A stretch of 64,000 bases of DNA from Levilinea saccharolytica (lineage in GTDB: Bacteria; Chloroflexota; Anaerolineae; Anaerolineales; Anaerolineaceae): positions 179,191-243,190 of the forward strand of contig NZ_LGCM01000039.1 in the NCBI RefSeq assembly GCF_001306035.1. Direction: 5' to 3'. The translations under genes were made by a program, and so were the position numbers. A model generated the notes under the pieces. That model worked only from the letters and a program-made list of their open reading frames with translations. It made no database searches and was not told where the DNA came from. The stretch's first letter is position 1, and each line of letters opens with the position of its first letter. Below, piece by piece: positions 1 to 8,819 of this stretch.

Positions 1-902
1 TGGTGGAAATTGACCCCGCCAGCGGTCAGGTCACGCACATCACCCCCGCGGGTGCGCGCATCGCCGCCGCGGCCGGGGTGCGGCTGGCGGTGGGCGACCG
101 GCCTGCCCTCTCCGATCTGCGCCGCCTCACCGACCAGATGGCCGAGCTGACCCTGCATCTGATCCAGGGAACCACCAGCCCGCTGGCCGACCAGTTGTAT
201 CAAACCCCGCCTCTGGAAGTGACCGGGCGCGACAAGCCGGTGATGTTCTCCGGCGGGGTGGGTTATTACTACTACCAGCCCCCGCGCCTGACCAGTGTGG
301 CGGATGTGGCCCGTCACGGTGATATCGGCCCGTTGGTGGCCGAAAGCCTGCGCGAATCACCCGCCCTCAGCAGCTGCACGGTGGTGCGCCCGGCCGAAAC
401 CCTGCGCGCCACGGTCTTGGGGGCCAGCGCCCAAACCGTCACCCTCTCCGGCTCCACCATCTGGGCCGAAGAGTCCATCCTGCCCCTCAAGAATGTGCCC
501 GTGGTGCGCGTGGATCTGCGCGGCCAGCCCCTGCAGGCCGCGGTCATCGCCCCCGCCATTGAAAGTGCTCTCACCCGCTGGGACCTCAACCTGGCCGCGG
601 ATCCCTTTGCCGTGGCCTTAGAGCTGGATGGACGCCTGGATTATCCCTTGCTGGTAGCCCTGGCCGACGGCGTAGCCGCCTTTGAACGCAGCCTGCCCGC
701 CGGACGCCCGCTGATTGTCATCATCCGCCACGATTACGCCCAGGCCCTGGGGCAAACCGTCAAATCCAAAACGGGCAGCCGCCCCCTGCTGGTCATTGAT
801 CAGGTCGGCCTGGAAGAAGGCGATTACATGGATATCGGTGCGCCGCTCATGGATGGGCGCGTGGTGCCGCTGGTGGTCAAGACTCTGGTTTTTTATCATT
901 AG
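1..902 (+). CDS. eutA: Ethanolamine ammonia-lyase reactivating factor EutA, C-terminal part (cut by window edge)
   Basis: This is the last 300 or so residues of an EutA-type protein; the frame is open at base 1, so the N-terminus lies outside the window. EutA is an ASKHA-fold chaperone that uses ATP to swap damaged cobalamin out of ethanolamine ammonia-lyase. The visible part carries the family's VLGASAQTVTLSGSTIW stretch and ends in a VVPLVVKTLVF tail. It sits 7 bp ahead of eutB in the same direction, the usual eut order. Full EutA proteins are about 470 residues, so roughly a third is missing here. Only the window boundary suggests truncation; no internal stop is seen. Confidence 0.85.
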   Translation, partial: VEIDPASGQVTHITPAGARIAAAAGVRLAVGDRPALSDLRRLTDQMAELTLHLIQGTTSPLADQLYQTPPLEVTGRDKPVMFSGGVGYYYYQPPRLTSVADVARHGDIGPLVAESLRESPALSSCTVVRPAETLRATVLGASAQTVTLSGSTIWAEESILPLKNVPVVRVDLRGQPLQAAVIAPAIESALTRWDLNLAADPFAVALELDGRLDYPLLVALADGVAAFERSLPAGRPLIVIIRHDYAQALGQTVKSKTGSRPLLVIDQVGLEEGDYMDIGAPLMDGRVVPLVVKTLVFYH

Positions 903-909
903 AGGCCGC

Positions 910-2277
910 ATGATCTTAAGAACCAAACTGTTTGGTAAAACCTACGAATTCCCAGACCTGCGCGTCCTGATGGGCAAGGCCAACGAGGAGAAATCCGGCG
1001 ATCAGTTGGCCGGGGTGGCCGCCGCCACCACCGCCGAGCGGGCCGCCGCCAAGCACGTCCTGGCCGCCGTGCCCCTGTGGGCGCTGCGAGAGAACCCGGT
1101 GGCCCCCTACGATCAGGATGAGGTCACCCGCCTGATTCACGACGCCCTCAACGAGACCGTCTATAACGAAATCAAAGATTGGACGGTGGGCGAGCTGCGC
1201 GAATGGATTCTGGACGACGAACACGAAAGCAATGATTTGCAGCGCCTGTCCAGCGGCCTGACCGCCGAGATGATCGCCGCGGTCACCAAGCTCATGTCCA
1301 ACATGGATCTGATCTATGCCGCCAGCAAAATCCGCGTGGTGCGCCACTGCAACAATACCATCGGCCTAGGCGGAACCCTTTCCAGCCGCCTGCAGCCCAA
1401 CCACCCCACGGATTCACCCGAAGGCATCCGCGCCGAGATCTACGAAGGCCTGTCCTACGGCTCCGGCGACTCGGTCATCGGCATCAACCCCGTGGACGAC
1501 AGCTACGCCTCGGTGGCGCGCCTGCTGGATATGACCTACGATATCGTGCAGACCTGGAAAATTCCCACCCAAACCTGCGTCCTGGCGCACGTCACCACCC
1601 AGATGCGCTGCATGCAGAACGGCTCCCCCGTGGGGCTGGTGTTTCAATCCATCTGCGGCACGCAGAAAGGCAACGAGTCCTTCGGCATCTCCGTGGGTAT
1701 GTTGGACGAGGCCTACGCCCTGGCGCGCAAATACTGCTACCCCACCGGCCCCAATTACATGTATTTTGAGACCGGTCAGGGATCGGCCCTGTCGGCCAAT
1801 GCCCATCACGGCTGGGACCAGCTCACCCTGGAGGCGCGCAATTACGGCCTGGCCAAACGCTATGCCCCCTTCCAGGTGAACACTGTGGTCGGCTTCATCG
1901 GCCCCGAATATCTCTATAACAGCGAGCAGATTCAGCGCGCTGGGCTGGAAGACCATTTCATGGGCAAGCTCACCGGCATCTCGATGGGCTGCGACGTGTG
2001 CTACACCAACCACGCCCGCACCGACCAGAACAACAGCGAGAATCTGGCTGTGCTGCTCACCGCCGCGGGCTGCAATTTCTTCATGGGCGTGCCCATGGCC
2101 GATGACTCGATGCTTTCCTACCAGTCCACCTCCTATCACGACACCGCCGCCCTGCGCCGGATTTTTAAACTGCGCCCAGCCCCCGAATTTGAACGCTGGA
2201 TGGAAGAATTGGGGCTGCTCAAAGACGGCCGCCTGACCCGCAAGGCGGGCGACCCCACCTTGTTCCTGTCGCGTTGA
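910..2277 (+). CDS. eutB: Ethanolamine ammonia-lyase large (catalytic) subunit EutB
   Basis: EutB with EutC forms the adenosylcobalamin enzyme that splits ethanolamine into acetaldehyde and ammonia. The 455-residue product matches the usual 450-465 length and starts MILRTKLFGKTYEF at an ATG 7 bp after the eutA stop; an in-frame extension upstream would overlap eutA and is not used. Recognisable family segments include the LSSGLTAEMIAAVTKLMSN region, the RLQPNHPTDSPEGI substrate loop, the GSGDSVIGINPV strand and the TNHARTDQNNSENLAVLL segment. The protein looks complete. Its partner gene eutC follows but is broken, so activity here would need an EutC encoded elsewhere. Confidence 0.95.
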   Translation: MILRTKLFGKTYEFPDLRVLMGKANEEKSGDQLAGVAAATTAERAAAKHVLAAVPLWALRENPVAPYDQDEVTRLIHDALNETVYNEIKDWTVGELREWILDDEHESNDLQRLSSGLTAEMIAAVTKLMSNMDLIYAASKIRVVRHCNNTIGLGGTLSSRLQPNHPTDSPEGIRAEIYEGLSYGSGDSVIGINPVDDSYASVARLLDMTYDIVQTWKIPTQTCVLAHVTTQMRCMQNGSPVGLVFQSICGTQKGNESFGISVGMLDEAYALARKYCYPTGPNYMYFETGQGSALSANAHHGWDQLTLEARNYGLAKRYAPFQVNTVVGFIGPEYLYNSEQIQRAGLEDHFMGKLTGISMGCDVCYTNHARTDQNNSENLAVLLTAAGCNFFMGVPMADDSMLSYQSTSYHDTAALRRIFKLRPAPEFERWMEELGLLKDGRLTRKAGDPTLFLSR

Positions 2278-2294
2278 GGCCGGGGAGAGAAAAA

Positions 2295-2420
2295 ATGTCA
2301 GAAGACCCGCAGAAAGACCCCATCGAAGCCCTGATCCAAAACGTGCTGAAAGAGCTGCAAGCCGCCGGACTGGCCCAAAAGCCCGCCCCGGCCGCCCATC
2401 CCCCGCCGCCCACAGCAGCG
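2295..2420 (+). pseudogene. eutC: 5' fragment of ethanolamine ammonia-lyase small subunit eutC
   Basis: An ATG at 2295 with a GGGGAGAG ribosome site just upstream begins MSEDPQKDPIEALIQNVLKEL, which resembles the amphipathic N-terminal helix of EutC, followed by an Ala/Pro linker. The position directly after eutB is where eutC belongs. After about 35-40 codons all resemblance stops: the frame stays open to 2687 only because it runs antisense to another high-GC gene fragment. EutC proteins are about 260-300 residues, so the cobalamin-binding body is absent. The break is near 2395-2420. It could be a real rearrangement or an assembly chimera. Confidence 0.6.
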
Positions 2421-2673
2421 CCAACGGCAGGCTCGCACGCAAGCGCAGCGCCCATGCCAGCCAGCCCGGCTTCCACAGCAGCACCGCACCCAAAAGGGCT
2501 GCCCCCACAGCAAAGGCTGCGCTCACCAAAAACGAGCGCGGCATGCCCCCCGCCTCAAAAAACGGGCGGAAACGCGTGTCAAAATCGCTCGCCACCCCCA
2601 CCATTAATGCCGTCAGCAGTCCGCTGGTGGCCCACCTCAGCAGCCGCTCGCGGTTACGCTGCATCCAAGTCAT
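2395..2673 (-). pseudogene. 5' fragment of a multi-pass membrane protein gene
   Basis: Reading leftward from 2673, about 93 codons encode a basic N-terminus (MTWMQRNRERLLRW) followed by at least two hydrophobic spans. The start overlaps the end of the upstream glycosyltransferase gene by 20 bp, which indicates translational coupling in the polysaccharide operon. Near 2395 the sequence runs into the inverted eutC fragment. Beyond that the frame stays open only as antisense of eutB, so the rest of the gene is missing. O-antigen ligases or polymerases and acyltransferases often begin like this in such operons, but the family cannot be named from this piece. Confidence 0.5.
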
Positions 2674-3841
2674 CGTTACCCTCCTGAAAAGCAGGGATCA
2701 GCCAGCGGGCGTACTGCGTGCACATGGTATCCACCGTGTACTGCGCGCGCACGCAGGCCTGGCCAGCTCGGCTGAGCTTGCCGCGCAGCTCTGCGTCTTC
2801 CAGCAGCCGCAGCAGCGCCTCGGCCAGGCCCGCCGCATCCTCCGGCGTGATCAGCAAGCCGTTCTCCCCATCCGTAATGACTTCATCCACACCTTCCACC
2901 CGCGTAGCCGCCACCGCCGCGCCCATACCCAGGGCTTCCAGCAGCACCATCGGCAGCCCTTCCCAGCGGGACGGCAGGGCGAACACATCCGCCGCCGCCA
3001 TGCACTGCGGCACATCCCCGCGAATGCCGGGCATGCGCACCTGGGCGGCAATCCCCAGGGCGCGCGCTTCGGCTTCCAGCTCGGCGCGCAGCGGGCCGTC
3101 GCCCACAATGGCAAACACCGTGCGGGGGAAGCGCGCCAACACCGGCACAGCGGCCTGCAGCAAAAAGGTGTGAGCTTTTTGGGCGGTCATGCGCCCCACC
3201 GCCAGCACCAGCGCATCTTCCGCGCCCAGGCCCCATTCGGCGCGCACCCGCTGCACAGCCGCCGGGTCTGCCGCGGGCAAATTGACCCCGTTGGGGATCA
3301 CCGTCACCTTCTCGGCGCGCACTCCTTCGCGCACGGCCTCGCCCAGCACCCGCCGCGAAACCGCCACCAGACGGGTGGTCAGGCGGCTGTTCATGAGAGC
3401 TGCGTGCAGGCGTTCCAACCCGCGCGGGAAACCCAGAATATGCCCGTGGTGCGAGGCCACCCGCACGGGCACGCCCGCCAGCCAGGCCAAAGGGATGCCG
3501 ATCAGGTTGGCGTGATGGGTAAAGGTCTCCACCGCCGAAAAAGGTTGGCTGCGCAGCAAGCGGAACAGGCGAAGCAGCCCCCCCGCCAGGCGAAAAGCGG
3601 AACGCAGTCCGCCCTCGCCGCGCTGACGGGCCTGCAAATTGACAATGGGGAAATCGGCGCGCGCCTGCCAGTCTGCATGCAGGCCTTCTTTATCGTACAG
3701 GAACACCGCCGTCACGGGTATGCCGCGGGCGTGGAACCAGGCGGCCTGATCCAGCAGCACGCGCTGCGCGCCGCCAGTTTCCATCTGGCTGCCCAGGAAG
3801 AGCAGGGCCGGTCTTTGAGGGGACGGCTGGGAGGGTTTCAC
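2654..3841 (-). CDS. GT4-family glycosyltransferase
   Basis: This 395-residue protein looks like a retaining GT-B glycosyltransferase acting on a lipid-linked polysaccharide intermediate at the cytoplasmic membrane. It has the N-terminal GGAQR nucleotide-sugar loop (residues 23-27), PNGV at 183-186, the VGDGPLR segment near 247-252, and an E-x7-E pair at E294 and E302 within EGLPMVLLE. The start is a GTG with no clear Shine-Dalgarno site; a TAAAAT hexamer ends 7 nt before it, so a leaderless message is possible. It follows another glycosyltransferase after 32 bp and overlaps the broken membrane-protein gene downstream. The sugar transferred cannot be predicted. Confidence 0.88.
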   Translation of the reverse strand: MKPSQPSPQRPALLFLGSQMETGGAQRVLLDQAAWFHARGIPVTAVFLYDKEGLHADWQARADFPIVNLQARQRGEGGLRSAFRLAGGLLRLFRLLRSQPFSAVETFTHHANLIGIPLAWLAGVPVRVASHHGHILGFPRGLERLHAALMNSRLTTRLVAVSRRVLGEAVREGVRAEKVTVIPNGVNLPAADPAAVQRVRAEWGLGAEDALVLAVGRMTAQKAHTFLLQAAVPVLARFPRTVFAIVGDGPLRAELEAEARALGIAAQVRMPGIRGDVPQCMAAADVFALPSRWEGLPMVLLEALGMGAAVAATRVEGVDEVITDGENGLLITPEDAAGLAEALLRLLEDAELRGKLSRAGQACVRAQYTVDTMCTQYARWLIPAFQEGNDDLDAA

Positions 3842-3873
3842 GGGTTGAATTTTACCAGAATTCAGGCAGGGGT

Positions 3874-4974
3874 TCAGCGCGCGATGGACTCCAGAAAGGC
3901 CAGCCGCTGTTCCTCTTTGGCGCGTTGATCCAGCAAAGGCCGCAGCGCCTCACGGTCGGCACGCTGACCGCGCATGCGCGCCGCAAAGGCGGCGATCTCG
4001 GCGGCGTGGGTTTCCACCCCGTCGGGGCGATTGGGAATTTGCAGAATGAAGGGGAAATCCCGGCCGCTCAGGTCGGTGTCTTCATACCCCAACACCACCG
4101 GAATGCCGTACCCCAGGGCTTCGCGCACTTTGAGAGGCGAGGCTTCTTCCATATTCTTGCGGTACAGCCCCAGCGTGCCGCAGGCCGCATCCGCCTGGGC
4201 CAACACCTGGAGCAGGGGCTCGCCGCGCAGAAAGCCGTGCAGGCGCACATTTGCCGGCAGCTCCCCGGGCACATCCTGCGGCCCGTAGCCCACCACATCC
4301 ACGTGCAGTTCCGGGCGCAGCTGCGCCAGGCGCAGGAGATGATCCACCCCGTGCCAGTCGTAGCCCGGCGTGGCCACCATTACCAGGTGCGGCTGGGCAT
4401 GGTTGGGCGCGGGCAGCGGCTCGAAGGCCGAAAAATCAATACCGTTGGCCAGCACCAGTCCCGGTTTACCCCAGCGGCGATTGGCCGCCAACTGCCCGAT
4501 CTCACGGCTCAAATACACCAGCCCCGCCGCCGGTCCCAGCGTCCAACGCCGCGACTCACGGTTCAGGTAGTAATAAAACGACCCGCGGTAGCGGTATTCG
4601 TCCACATCGTTGGTGTTGATCTCCACCACCGTGGGGGCGGTACGCAGCAAACGCGGCAGCGGCCAGGTGAACAGGCCGTAGCGCAGGTAAATGACATCCG
4701 GCTGATAAGCCGCCGCCGCCGCGATCAGCTCAGCCAAAGCCCGGCTGCGGGAGGCCTCACGGCGCAGGGTACGCACGCCCGGCGGTCCCCCAGCGCGCAA
4801 GTCGTAGCGAAAACGGGTGATCTCTGGGTCGTCCACGACGTCGGGGGTGTGCAGGAACAGGCGCGCCTCGTGCCCCAGCGCGCGCCATAAGCGGCATTGG
4901 GTGCGCAGCTTTTGCCCCACCCCGCCGGAGATGATTTCCTGTCCCAAATGAATGGCTACCGAAGCGATGCGCAC
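3874..4974 (-). CDS. GT4-like glycosyltransferase
   Basis: This 366-residue GT-B type protein begins MRIASVAIHLGQEIISGGVGQK, the usual Gly-rich loop after the first beta strand. The C-terminal half carries the GYDWHGVDHLL and ASPLKVREALGYGIPVV segments that contact the donor nucleotide in GT4 enzymes. The VIYLRYGLFTW strand in the N-terminal domain resembles glycosyltransferases that act on lipid-linked repeat units. It lies 4 bp after the deacetylase gene upstream, so both are probably cotranscribed. The classical E-x7-E motif is less clear than in its neighbour, so the clan assignment is more secure than the exact family. Donor and acceptor are unknown. Confidence 0.8.
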   Translation of the reverse strand: MRIASVAIHLGQEIISGGVGQKLRTQCRLWRALGHEARLFLHTPDVVDDPEITRFRYDLRAGGPPGVRTLRREASRSRALAELIAAAAAYQPDVIYLRYGLFTWPLPRLLRTAPTVVEINTNDVDEYRYRGSFYYYLNRESRRWTLGPAAGLVYLSREIGQLAANRRWGKPGLVLANGIDFSAFEPLPAPNHAQPHLVMVATPGYDWHGVDHLLRLAQLRPELHVDVVGYGPQDVPGELPANVRLHGFLRGEPLLQVLAQADAACGTLGLYRKNMEEASPLKVREALGYGIPVVLGYEDTDLSGRDFPFILQIPNRPDGVETHAAEIAAFAARMRGQRADREALRPLLDQRAKEEQRLAFLESIAR

Positions 4975-4978
4975 CGGT

Positions 4979-6385
4979 CTAAGCCCTCCCCGCCTGCAAA
5001 TCGGCCAGACGGAGGATCAGCTCACGGTAGGCCGCGCTCCAGGCCGCCCATTCCTCAATCAGCGAGGTGTTGTGCCACAGCAGCACAAAGTCGCCTTCCA
5101 CGCGCCGGCAGCGTTCGGCCATCTCCAGCGCCAGGGCACAGCCCGCCTGCGGGGTGCGCCCCCCTGCGGCCAGGGCCGCGTCCATCACGATCAGCGGGCG
5201 TTCCACCAGGGTCATCTCCGCGTCGCGCTCCAGGTCAAAGGGGCGGTAGGGGTGGCAGGTACTGGCACGAAAACCCACCAGGCTGGAGGATCCCAGGCTG
5301 GAATCGTGGGTGAAACCCGCCTCTTGGAAATGACGCCAGGTGTCGGGCACGCGAAAGCGCAGGAAATGGGCACGCACCTCGCGCAACGGCTCGCCCGCGG
5401 CGGCCTCCAGGCGGGTTTTCTCCTCGGCCAGGCGCTGCGGGTCCAAGAAAGCCTCGTAGCCCGGGTGCAGCCCCAGGGTGAAGCCCTGCGCCTGTGCAGT
5501 GCGGATCAGCGCGCGCGCCGCCGGGTGAGCCGGGTCATAGCCGCCCTGATAGCGTCCCGGACGCGCCGCCATGAAGTAATACGTGCCGCCCAAACCGGCG
5601 CGGGTAGAAAGCTCCATCAGTTCGCCCACGGCGCGGACCGCCGCGGTGCTGCCCAGGGCGCCGGCCTGTTCGCGCAGTTGGGCGGCGGTGTGCGCCGCCT
5701 GGCGCAAACTGCGCCGCCGCAGTACATCCGCCCCCAACACCAGCAGTCCCCGCGAAAGTGAGACAAACGGGCGCAGGTGGTCAATGTCATGCGTCAGCCG
5801 CACCGAAAAAGCGCGCCGCTTGGGCTGCCAGCCCGGCTGTATATGCTGAAGCCAGGCGCGCAGCACCAGGGCAGTTTCATCCACCAGCGGACGGTCCAAA
5901 AAACCGTGGCGGGCCGCCGCGCTTTTTTCCATCGGGAAGCGCCCATGCACATCGAAGGCGCTGGCGTCCGTCTCTTCCCAGCGTGAAAGCAGGAAGACGG
6001 TTGACGCCAGAATGTCGGCGTAGAACACCAGACACCCGTCCGCGCGCACCTCGGCGAAGGGCCGGGTGCCGTCCGCGGCGCACTGCCCCCACAGCAGCAC
6101 CGGCATGCGTTCCGTGTGGGCCGCGGCCTCGCGCGGGGGGAAAACCCGCTGCGGCAGCAGCCAGTCCAGGCTGTGGGCGCTGCGCTGCACCAGGGTATCC
6201 CAGGCCTGCGGCGCACAGGGGGCCACCACCACCGCCGGGCGGTCGGGGCGCACCGTGTCCGGCGAAGCATACACCAGAGTCATGCCCAATGCCTCCAGGC
6301 GGTCGTGCTCCAATCCGGCGCGGCGGGTGAGCTGGCGCCAGGCATAAGCCGCGGCTTGGGGGGTGAGAGGCAAGGGGGTATGCAT
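4979..6385 (-). CDS. Polysaccharide deacetylase-fold protein (DUF7033-like N-terminus plus NodB-like domain)
   Basis: This 468-residue protein has an alpha/beta N-terminal region (about 1-185) and a NodB-type (beta/alpha)7 domain. It keeps THDID at 198-202, the metal-binding Asp motif of carbohydrate esterase family 4, and a later LGLHPGYEAF segment that may supply the other ligand. No signal peptide is visible, which suggests a cytoplasmic substrate such as a nucleotide- or lipid-linked sugar. It follows the ABC ATPase gene by 7 bp, so it may be read from the importer promoter at 9949-9993, and it precedes two glycosyltransferases. Its substrate, and even whether it is an esterase or an amidase, is not shown by sequence. 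Confidence 0.78.
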   Translation of the reverse strand: MHTPLPLTPQAAAYAWRQLTRRAGLEHDRLEALGMTLVYASPDTVRPDRPAVVVAPCAPQAWDTLVQRSAHSLDWLLPQRVFPPREAAAHTERMPVLLWGQCAADGTRPFAEVRADGCLVFYADILASTVFLLSRWEETDASAFDVHGRFPMEKSAAARHGFLDRPLVDETALVLRAWLQHIQPGWQPKRRAFSVRLTHDIDHLRPFVSLSRGLLVLGADVLRRRSLRQAAHTAAQLREQAGALGSTAAVRAVGELMELSTRAGLGGTYYFMAARPGRYQGGYDPAHPAARALIRTAQAQGFTLGLHPGYEAFLDPQRLAEEKTRLEAAAGEPLREVRAHFLRFRVPDTWRHFQEAGFTHDSSLGSSSLVGFRASTCHPYRPFDLERDAEMTLVERPLIVMDAALAAGGRTPQAGCALALEMAERCRRVEGDFVLLWHNTSLIEEWAAWSAAYRELILRLADLQAGRA

Positions 6386-6392
6386 GGTAGGT

Positions 6393-7193
6393 CTACATCC
6401 CGTCCATTTCCAGTTCTTTTTCGACTTCTTCGCTCAGCAGGCTCAGCACCGCCTCGCGGATATCCAGGTAAGAATCGTCCGTGTATTCGCGCGGGCGCGG
6501 CAGGTTCACGTCAATGATGCCCTTGACCATACCGGGGCGGGCGGTGAGCACCACAATGCGGTCCGCCAAAAACACAGCTTCGATCACGCTGTGGGTCACA
6601 AACACCACCGTCTTGTTGGTCTGCATCAGAATGCGCTGAAGCTCCTGCTGCATGTGCTTGCGGGTCTGCGAATCCAGCGCGCCAAAAGGCTCATCCATCA
6701 GCAGAACCCGCGGGTTATAGGCCAAAGCGCGGGCAATGGCCACGCGCTGCTTCATGCCGCCCGAAAGGGTGTGCGGGAAGGCGTTTTCAAAGCCGTTCAG
6801 CTTGACCATGGCGATATATTCGCGCGCCTTGGCGTCCGCGTCGGCCTTGCTCCAGCCGTTGCTGCGCAGCCCAAAAGTGATGTTGCCCAACACCGTGCGC
6901 CAGGGGAACAAGGCGTAATCCTGAAACACAAAACCGCGGTCGGGGCCGGGCTTTTCCACCGGCTTGCCGTCCAGCAGCAAACTGCCGCGGGTGGGTTTTT
7001 CAAAGCCCGCCAGCAAATAGAGCAGGGTGGATTTTCCGCAGCCCGATGGGCCAATCAGCACCGTGAATTTGCCTTCCTCAATATCCAGGTTGATGTCGCG
7101 CAGCGCCTCAACCGTGTTCTTGGATTGGGGGTCAAATTCTTTGGCGAGATCGCGAATTTGAATTAAAGCCGGAGCGTTTTCATTTTGCAGCAT
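6393..7193 (-). CDS. ABC importer ATPase, nitrate/sulfonate/taurine type (importer 1)
   Basis: This 266-residue ATPase energises the importer encoded by the three genes upstream. Walker A GPSGCGKST is at 48-56, the ABC signature LSGGMKQR at 143-150 and Walker B LLMDEPFGALD from 164. The FVFQDYALFPW Q-loop segment is characteristic of the SsuB/TauB/NrtD family. The start was set at 7193 (MLQNENAP), because longer in-frame versions run back into the upstream permease gene. It lies in the order binding protein, permease, permease, ATPase. Sequence alone does not separate sulfonate, taurine, nitrate, pyrimidine-precursor or other NMT1-type substrates. Confidence 0.92.
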   Translation of the reverse strand: MLQNENAPALIQIRDLAKEFDPQSKNTVEALRDINLDIEEGKFTVLIGPSGCGKSTLLYLLAGFEKPTRGSLLLDGKPVEKPGPDRGFVFQDYALFPWRTVLGNITFGLRSNGWSKADADAKAREYIAMVKLNGFENAFPHTLSGGMKQRVAIARALAYNPRVLLMDEPFGALDSQTRKHMQQELQRILMQTNKTVVFVTHSVIEAVFLADRIVVLTARPGMVKGIIDVNLPRPREYTDDSYLDIREAVLSLLSEEVEKELEMDGM

Positions 7194-7206
7194 ACCGTTC
7201 TCACTT

Positions 7207-8025
7207 TCAGCGTCGGCGCACCATGCCCCAGCGCTCCACCGTGGCCATCTCCAGCCAGCGCAGGAAGGTGCGGTCCAGCAGATAGCCCGAAAGGCCAATC
7301 AGCAAGATGCCGACAAACATAATCGAAACATTGTTAAAGAAGCGCGCCTGAAACACCATCTTGCCGATGCCCCATTCAATCATGGCCGCCAGCATTTCGC
7401 CGCCCACCAACGCGCGCCAGGCATAGCCGATCCCCAGGCGCAGGCCGGTGATCAGCGAGACCAACGAGCCGGGCAGCAGCACCGCAAAGAACAAGTGCGC
7501 CCCGTTCACGCCCATCTCGCGCGCCGCCAGAATCTGGTTGCGCGGGACCATCTCGATACCGCGCATGGTGTTGTAGGTGATGGCGAAGAAGCCGCCCAGG
7601 AAGACCGTGGTGATCACCGTTCGGTCGCCCAGTCCCATAGTGATCAGCAGCACCGGCAGCCAGGCGATGGTGGGCACAGACACCAACAGGCTCAGCACGG
7701 GTTCAAACAGGCCGCGCAGCAGCGGGCTGAGCGAAAGCAGCGCACCCACCGTCACGCCAATGCCCACCGCCAGGAAATAGCCCACCGCCAGGCGGTAAAA
7801 ACTGGCGCTGAAATGCTCCCACAAAACACCCTGGGTCACCGCCAGACGCCAAAATTCAGCGGCGATCTGCGAAGGCGCGGGCAGAGAAACGCTCTGCACC
7901 CACCCCAAGCGCAGTGCCGTTTCCCAGATCAAAGCCACCACCACAAAGGGATACACAAACCGCACCACCCCCCACACCGAGCGGGCGGCCGTCTGCTGCG
8001 TTACAACCGGTTCTTGGGTCAGCAT
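7207..8025 (-). CDS. ABC importer permease 2 (SsuC/TauC-like, importer 1)
   Basis: This 272-residue inner-membrane subunit has about six hydrophobic spans. The coupling-helix region reads REMGVNGAHLFFAVLLPGSL, the EAA-loop pattern of binding-protein-dependent importers (E-x3-G-x9-P). It starts 2 bp after the stop of the other permease gene and ends 13 bp before the ATPase gene, so the operon is tight. With two different permeases, the importer would be a heterodimeric membrane channel, whereas the second importer in this window has only one permease gene. The ending RWLEMATVERWGMVRRR resembles the end of the other two permeases (ERWGM or QRWGM), a sign of shared ancestry. Confidence 0.9.
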   Translation of the reverse strand: MLTQEPVVTQQTAARSVWGVVRFVYPFVVVALIWETALRLGWVQSVSLPAPSQIAAEFWRLAVTQGVLWEHFSASFYRLAVGYFLAVGIGVTVGALLSLSPLLRGLFEPVLSLLVSVPTIAWLPVLLITMGLGDRTVITTVFLGGFFAITYNTMRGIEMVPRNQILAAREMGVNGAHLFFAVLLPGSLVSLITGLRLGIGYAWRALVGGEMLAAMIEWGIGKMVFQARFFNNVSIMFVGILLIGLSGYLLDRTFLRWLEMATVERWGMVRRR

Positions 8026-8027
8026 GG

Positions 8028-8813
8028 TTAAGCCTGCCGGATCATCCCCCAGCGAGCGATGGTGCGGCTCTCCAGGCGGTTGATCAACGCTTTCTCAAGG
8101 ATAAAGTAAATCACAATCAGCAGCAAAATGCCGCCGTAGACCACATCGGCGCGCAAATTCTCCGCGGCGTTCCAGATCATGTAGCCCATGCCCCAGTTGC
8201 TGGCGGCCACAAACTCCACCGCGATGATGGTCATCCAGCAGCGTGCCAGGCCCAGCTTGACCCCGTTGAACACATAGGTGGCCGCCCAGGGCAAATACAC
8301 GTTCAGCACCACGCCTATCGGGCGGGAACCCATCATCTGCGCCGCCCGCACCAACTGGGGATCCACGCTGCGCACCCCCGCCACGGTGGTGTACACCACC
8401 GGGAAGAAGGCCGAAAGCACTCCCAACGAAACGATGGTCTGGTTGCCAAAACCCATCCACACAATGAACAGGGGGGCCAGGGCGATACCGGGGATGGGCA
8501 TCAGCACAGTAATGAGCGGGTCGAAAAAGGAGTACACTGCGCGGTTCAGGCCCATGGCCACGCCCACGATCACCCCGGCCACAATGCCCAACACCACCGA
8601 AAGCAGCACCCGCCACAGGGTCATGCCCACATGCATGAGCAAGGCTGATTGGGCGGGCATGCCCTTCATAAACAAATTGCCCAGCTCCATCAGAATGGTC
8701 GTGGGCGGCGGGAATAAATACGGATTGAGGAGGCTCCCTCGTGAGAGAGCCTCCCAACCCAACAGAAAAATGACAATTGGAATGGCTGCCAGAGCAGCTT
8801 TTCGCTTCAGCAC
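8028..8813 (-). CDS. ABC importer permease 1 (SsuC/TauC-like, importer 1)
   Basis: This 261-residue permease has about six membrane spans and an EAA-type loop (AAQMMGSRPIGVVLNVYLPWA). The start is a GTG at 8813, 6 bp after the binding-protein stop; a GGGAAG stretch overlapping that stop could serve as ribosome site. A GC-rich hairpin with 8-bp arms (GGAGGCTC and GAGCCTCC, 8729-8754) falls within the first 30 codons. It may lower expression of the membrane subunits relative to the abundant binding protein. The C-terminus (TIARWGMIRQA) matches the family pattern of the sister permease. Substrate is not predictable. Confidence 0.88.
   Translation of the reverse strand: MLKRKAALAAIPIVIFLLGWEALSRGSLLNPYLFPPPTTILMELGNLFMKGMPAQSALLMHVGMTLWRVLLSVVLGIVAGVIVGVAMGLNRAVYSFFDPLITVLMPIPGIALAPLFIVWMGFGNQTIVSLGVLSAFFPVVYTTVAGVRSVDPQLVRAAQMMGSRPIGVVLNVYLPWAATYVFNGVKLGLARCWMTIIAVEFVAASNWGMGYMIWNAAENLRADVVYGGILLLIVIYFILEKALINRLESRTIARWGMIRQA
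8729..8754 (-). promoter_or_regulatory. Hairpin at the start of the first permease gene
   Basis: Perfect 8-bp inverted arms (GGAGGCTC at 8729-8736, GAGCCTCC at 8747-8754) flank a 10-nt loop. There is no following T run on the minus strand. It lies just inside the permease coding region, directly downstream of the binding-protein gene, where an mRNA-stabilising or attenuating stem would set the ratio of binding protein to membrane subunits. The second importer has a stem at the equivalent point (15112-15154). The function is inferred from position only. Confidence 0.4.
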
Positions 8814-8819
8814 GCGCGC

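Noticed and set aside
1414..2394. Continuation of the minus-strand membrane-protein frame through eutB
   Set aside because: Beyond about 2394 it is simply the complement of eutB; composition changes abruptly and the hydrophobic helices end.
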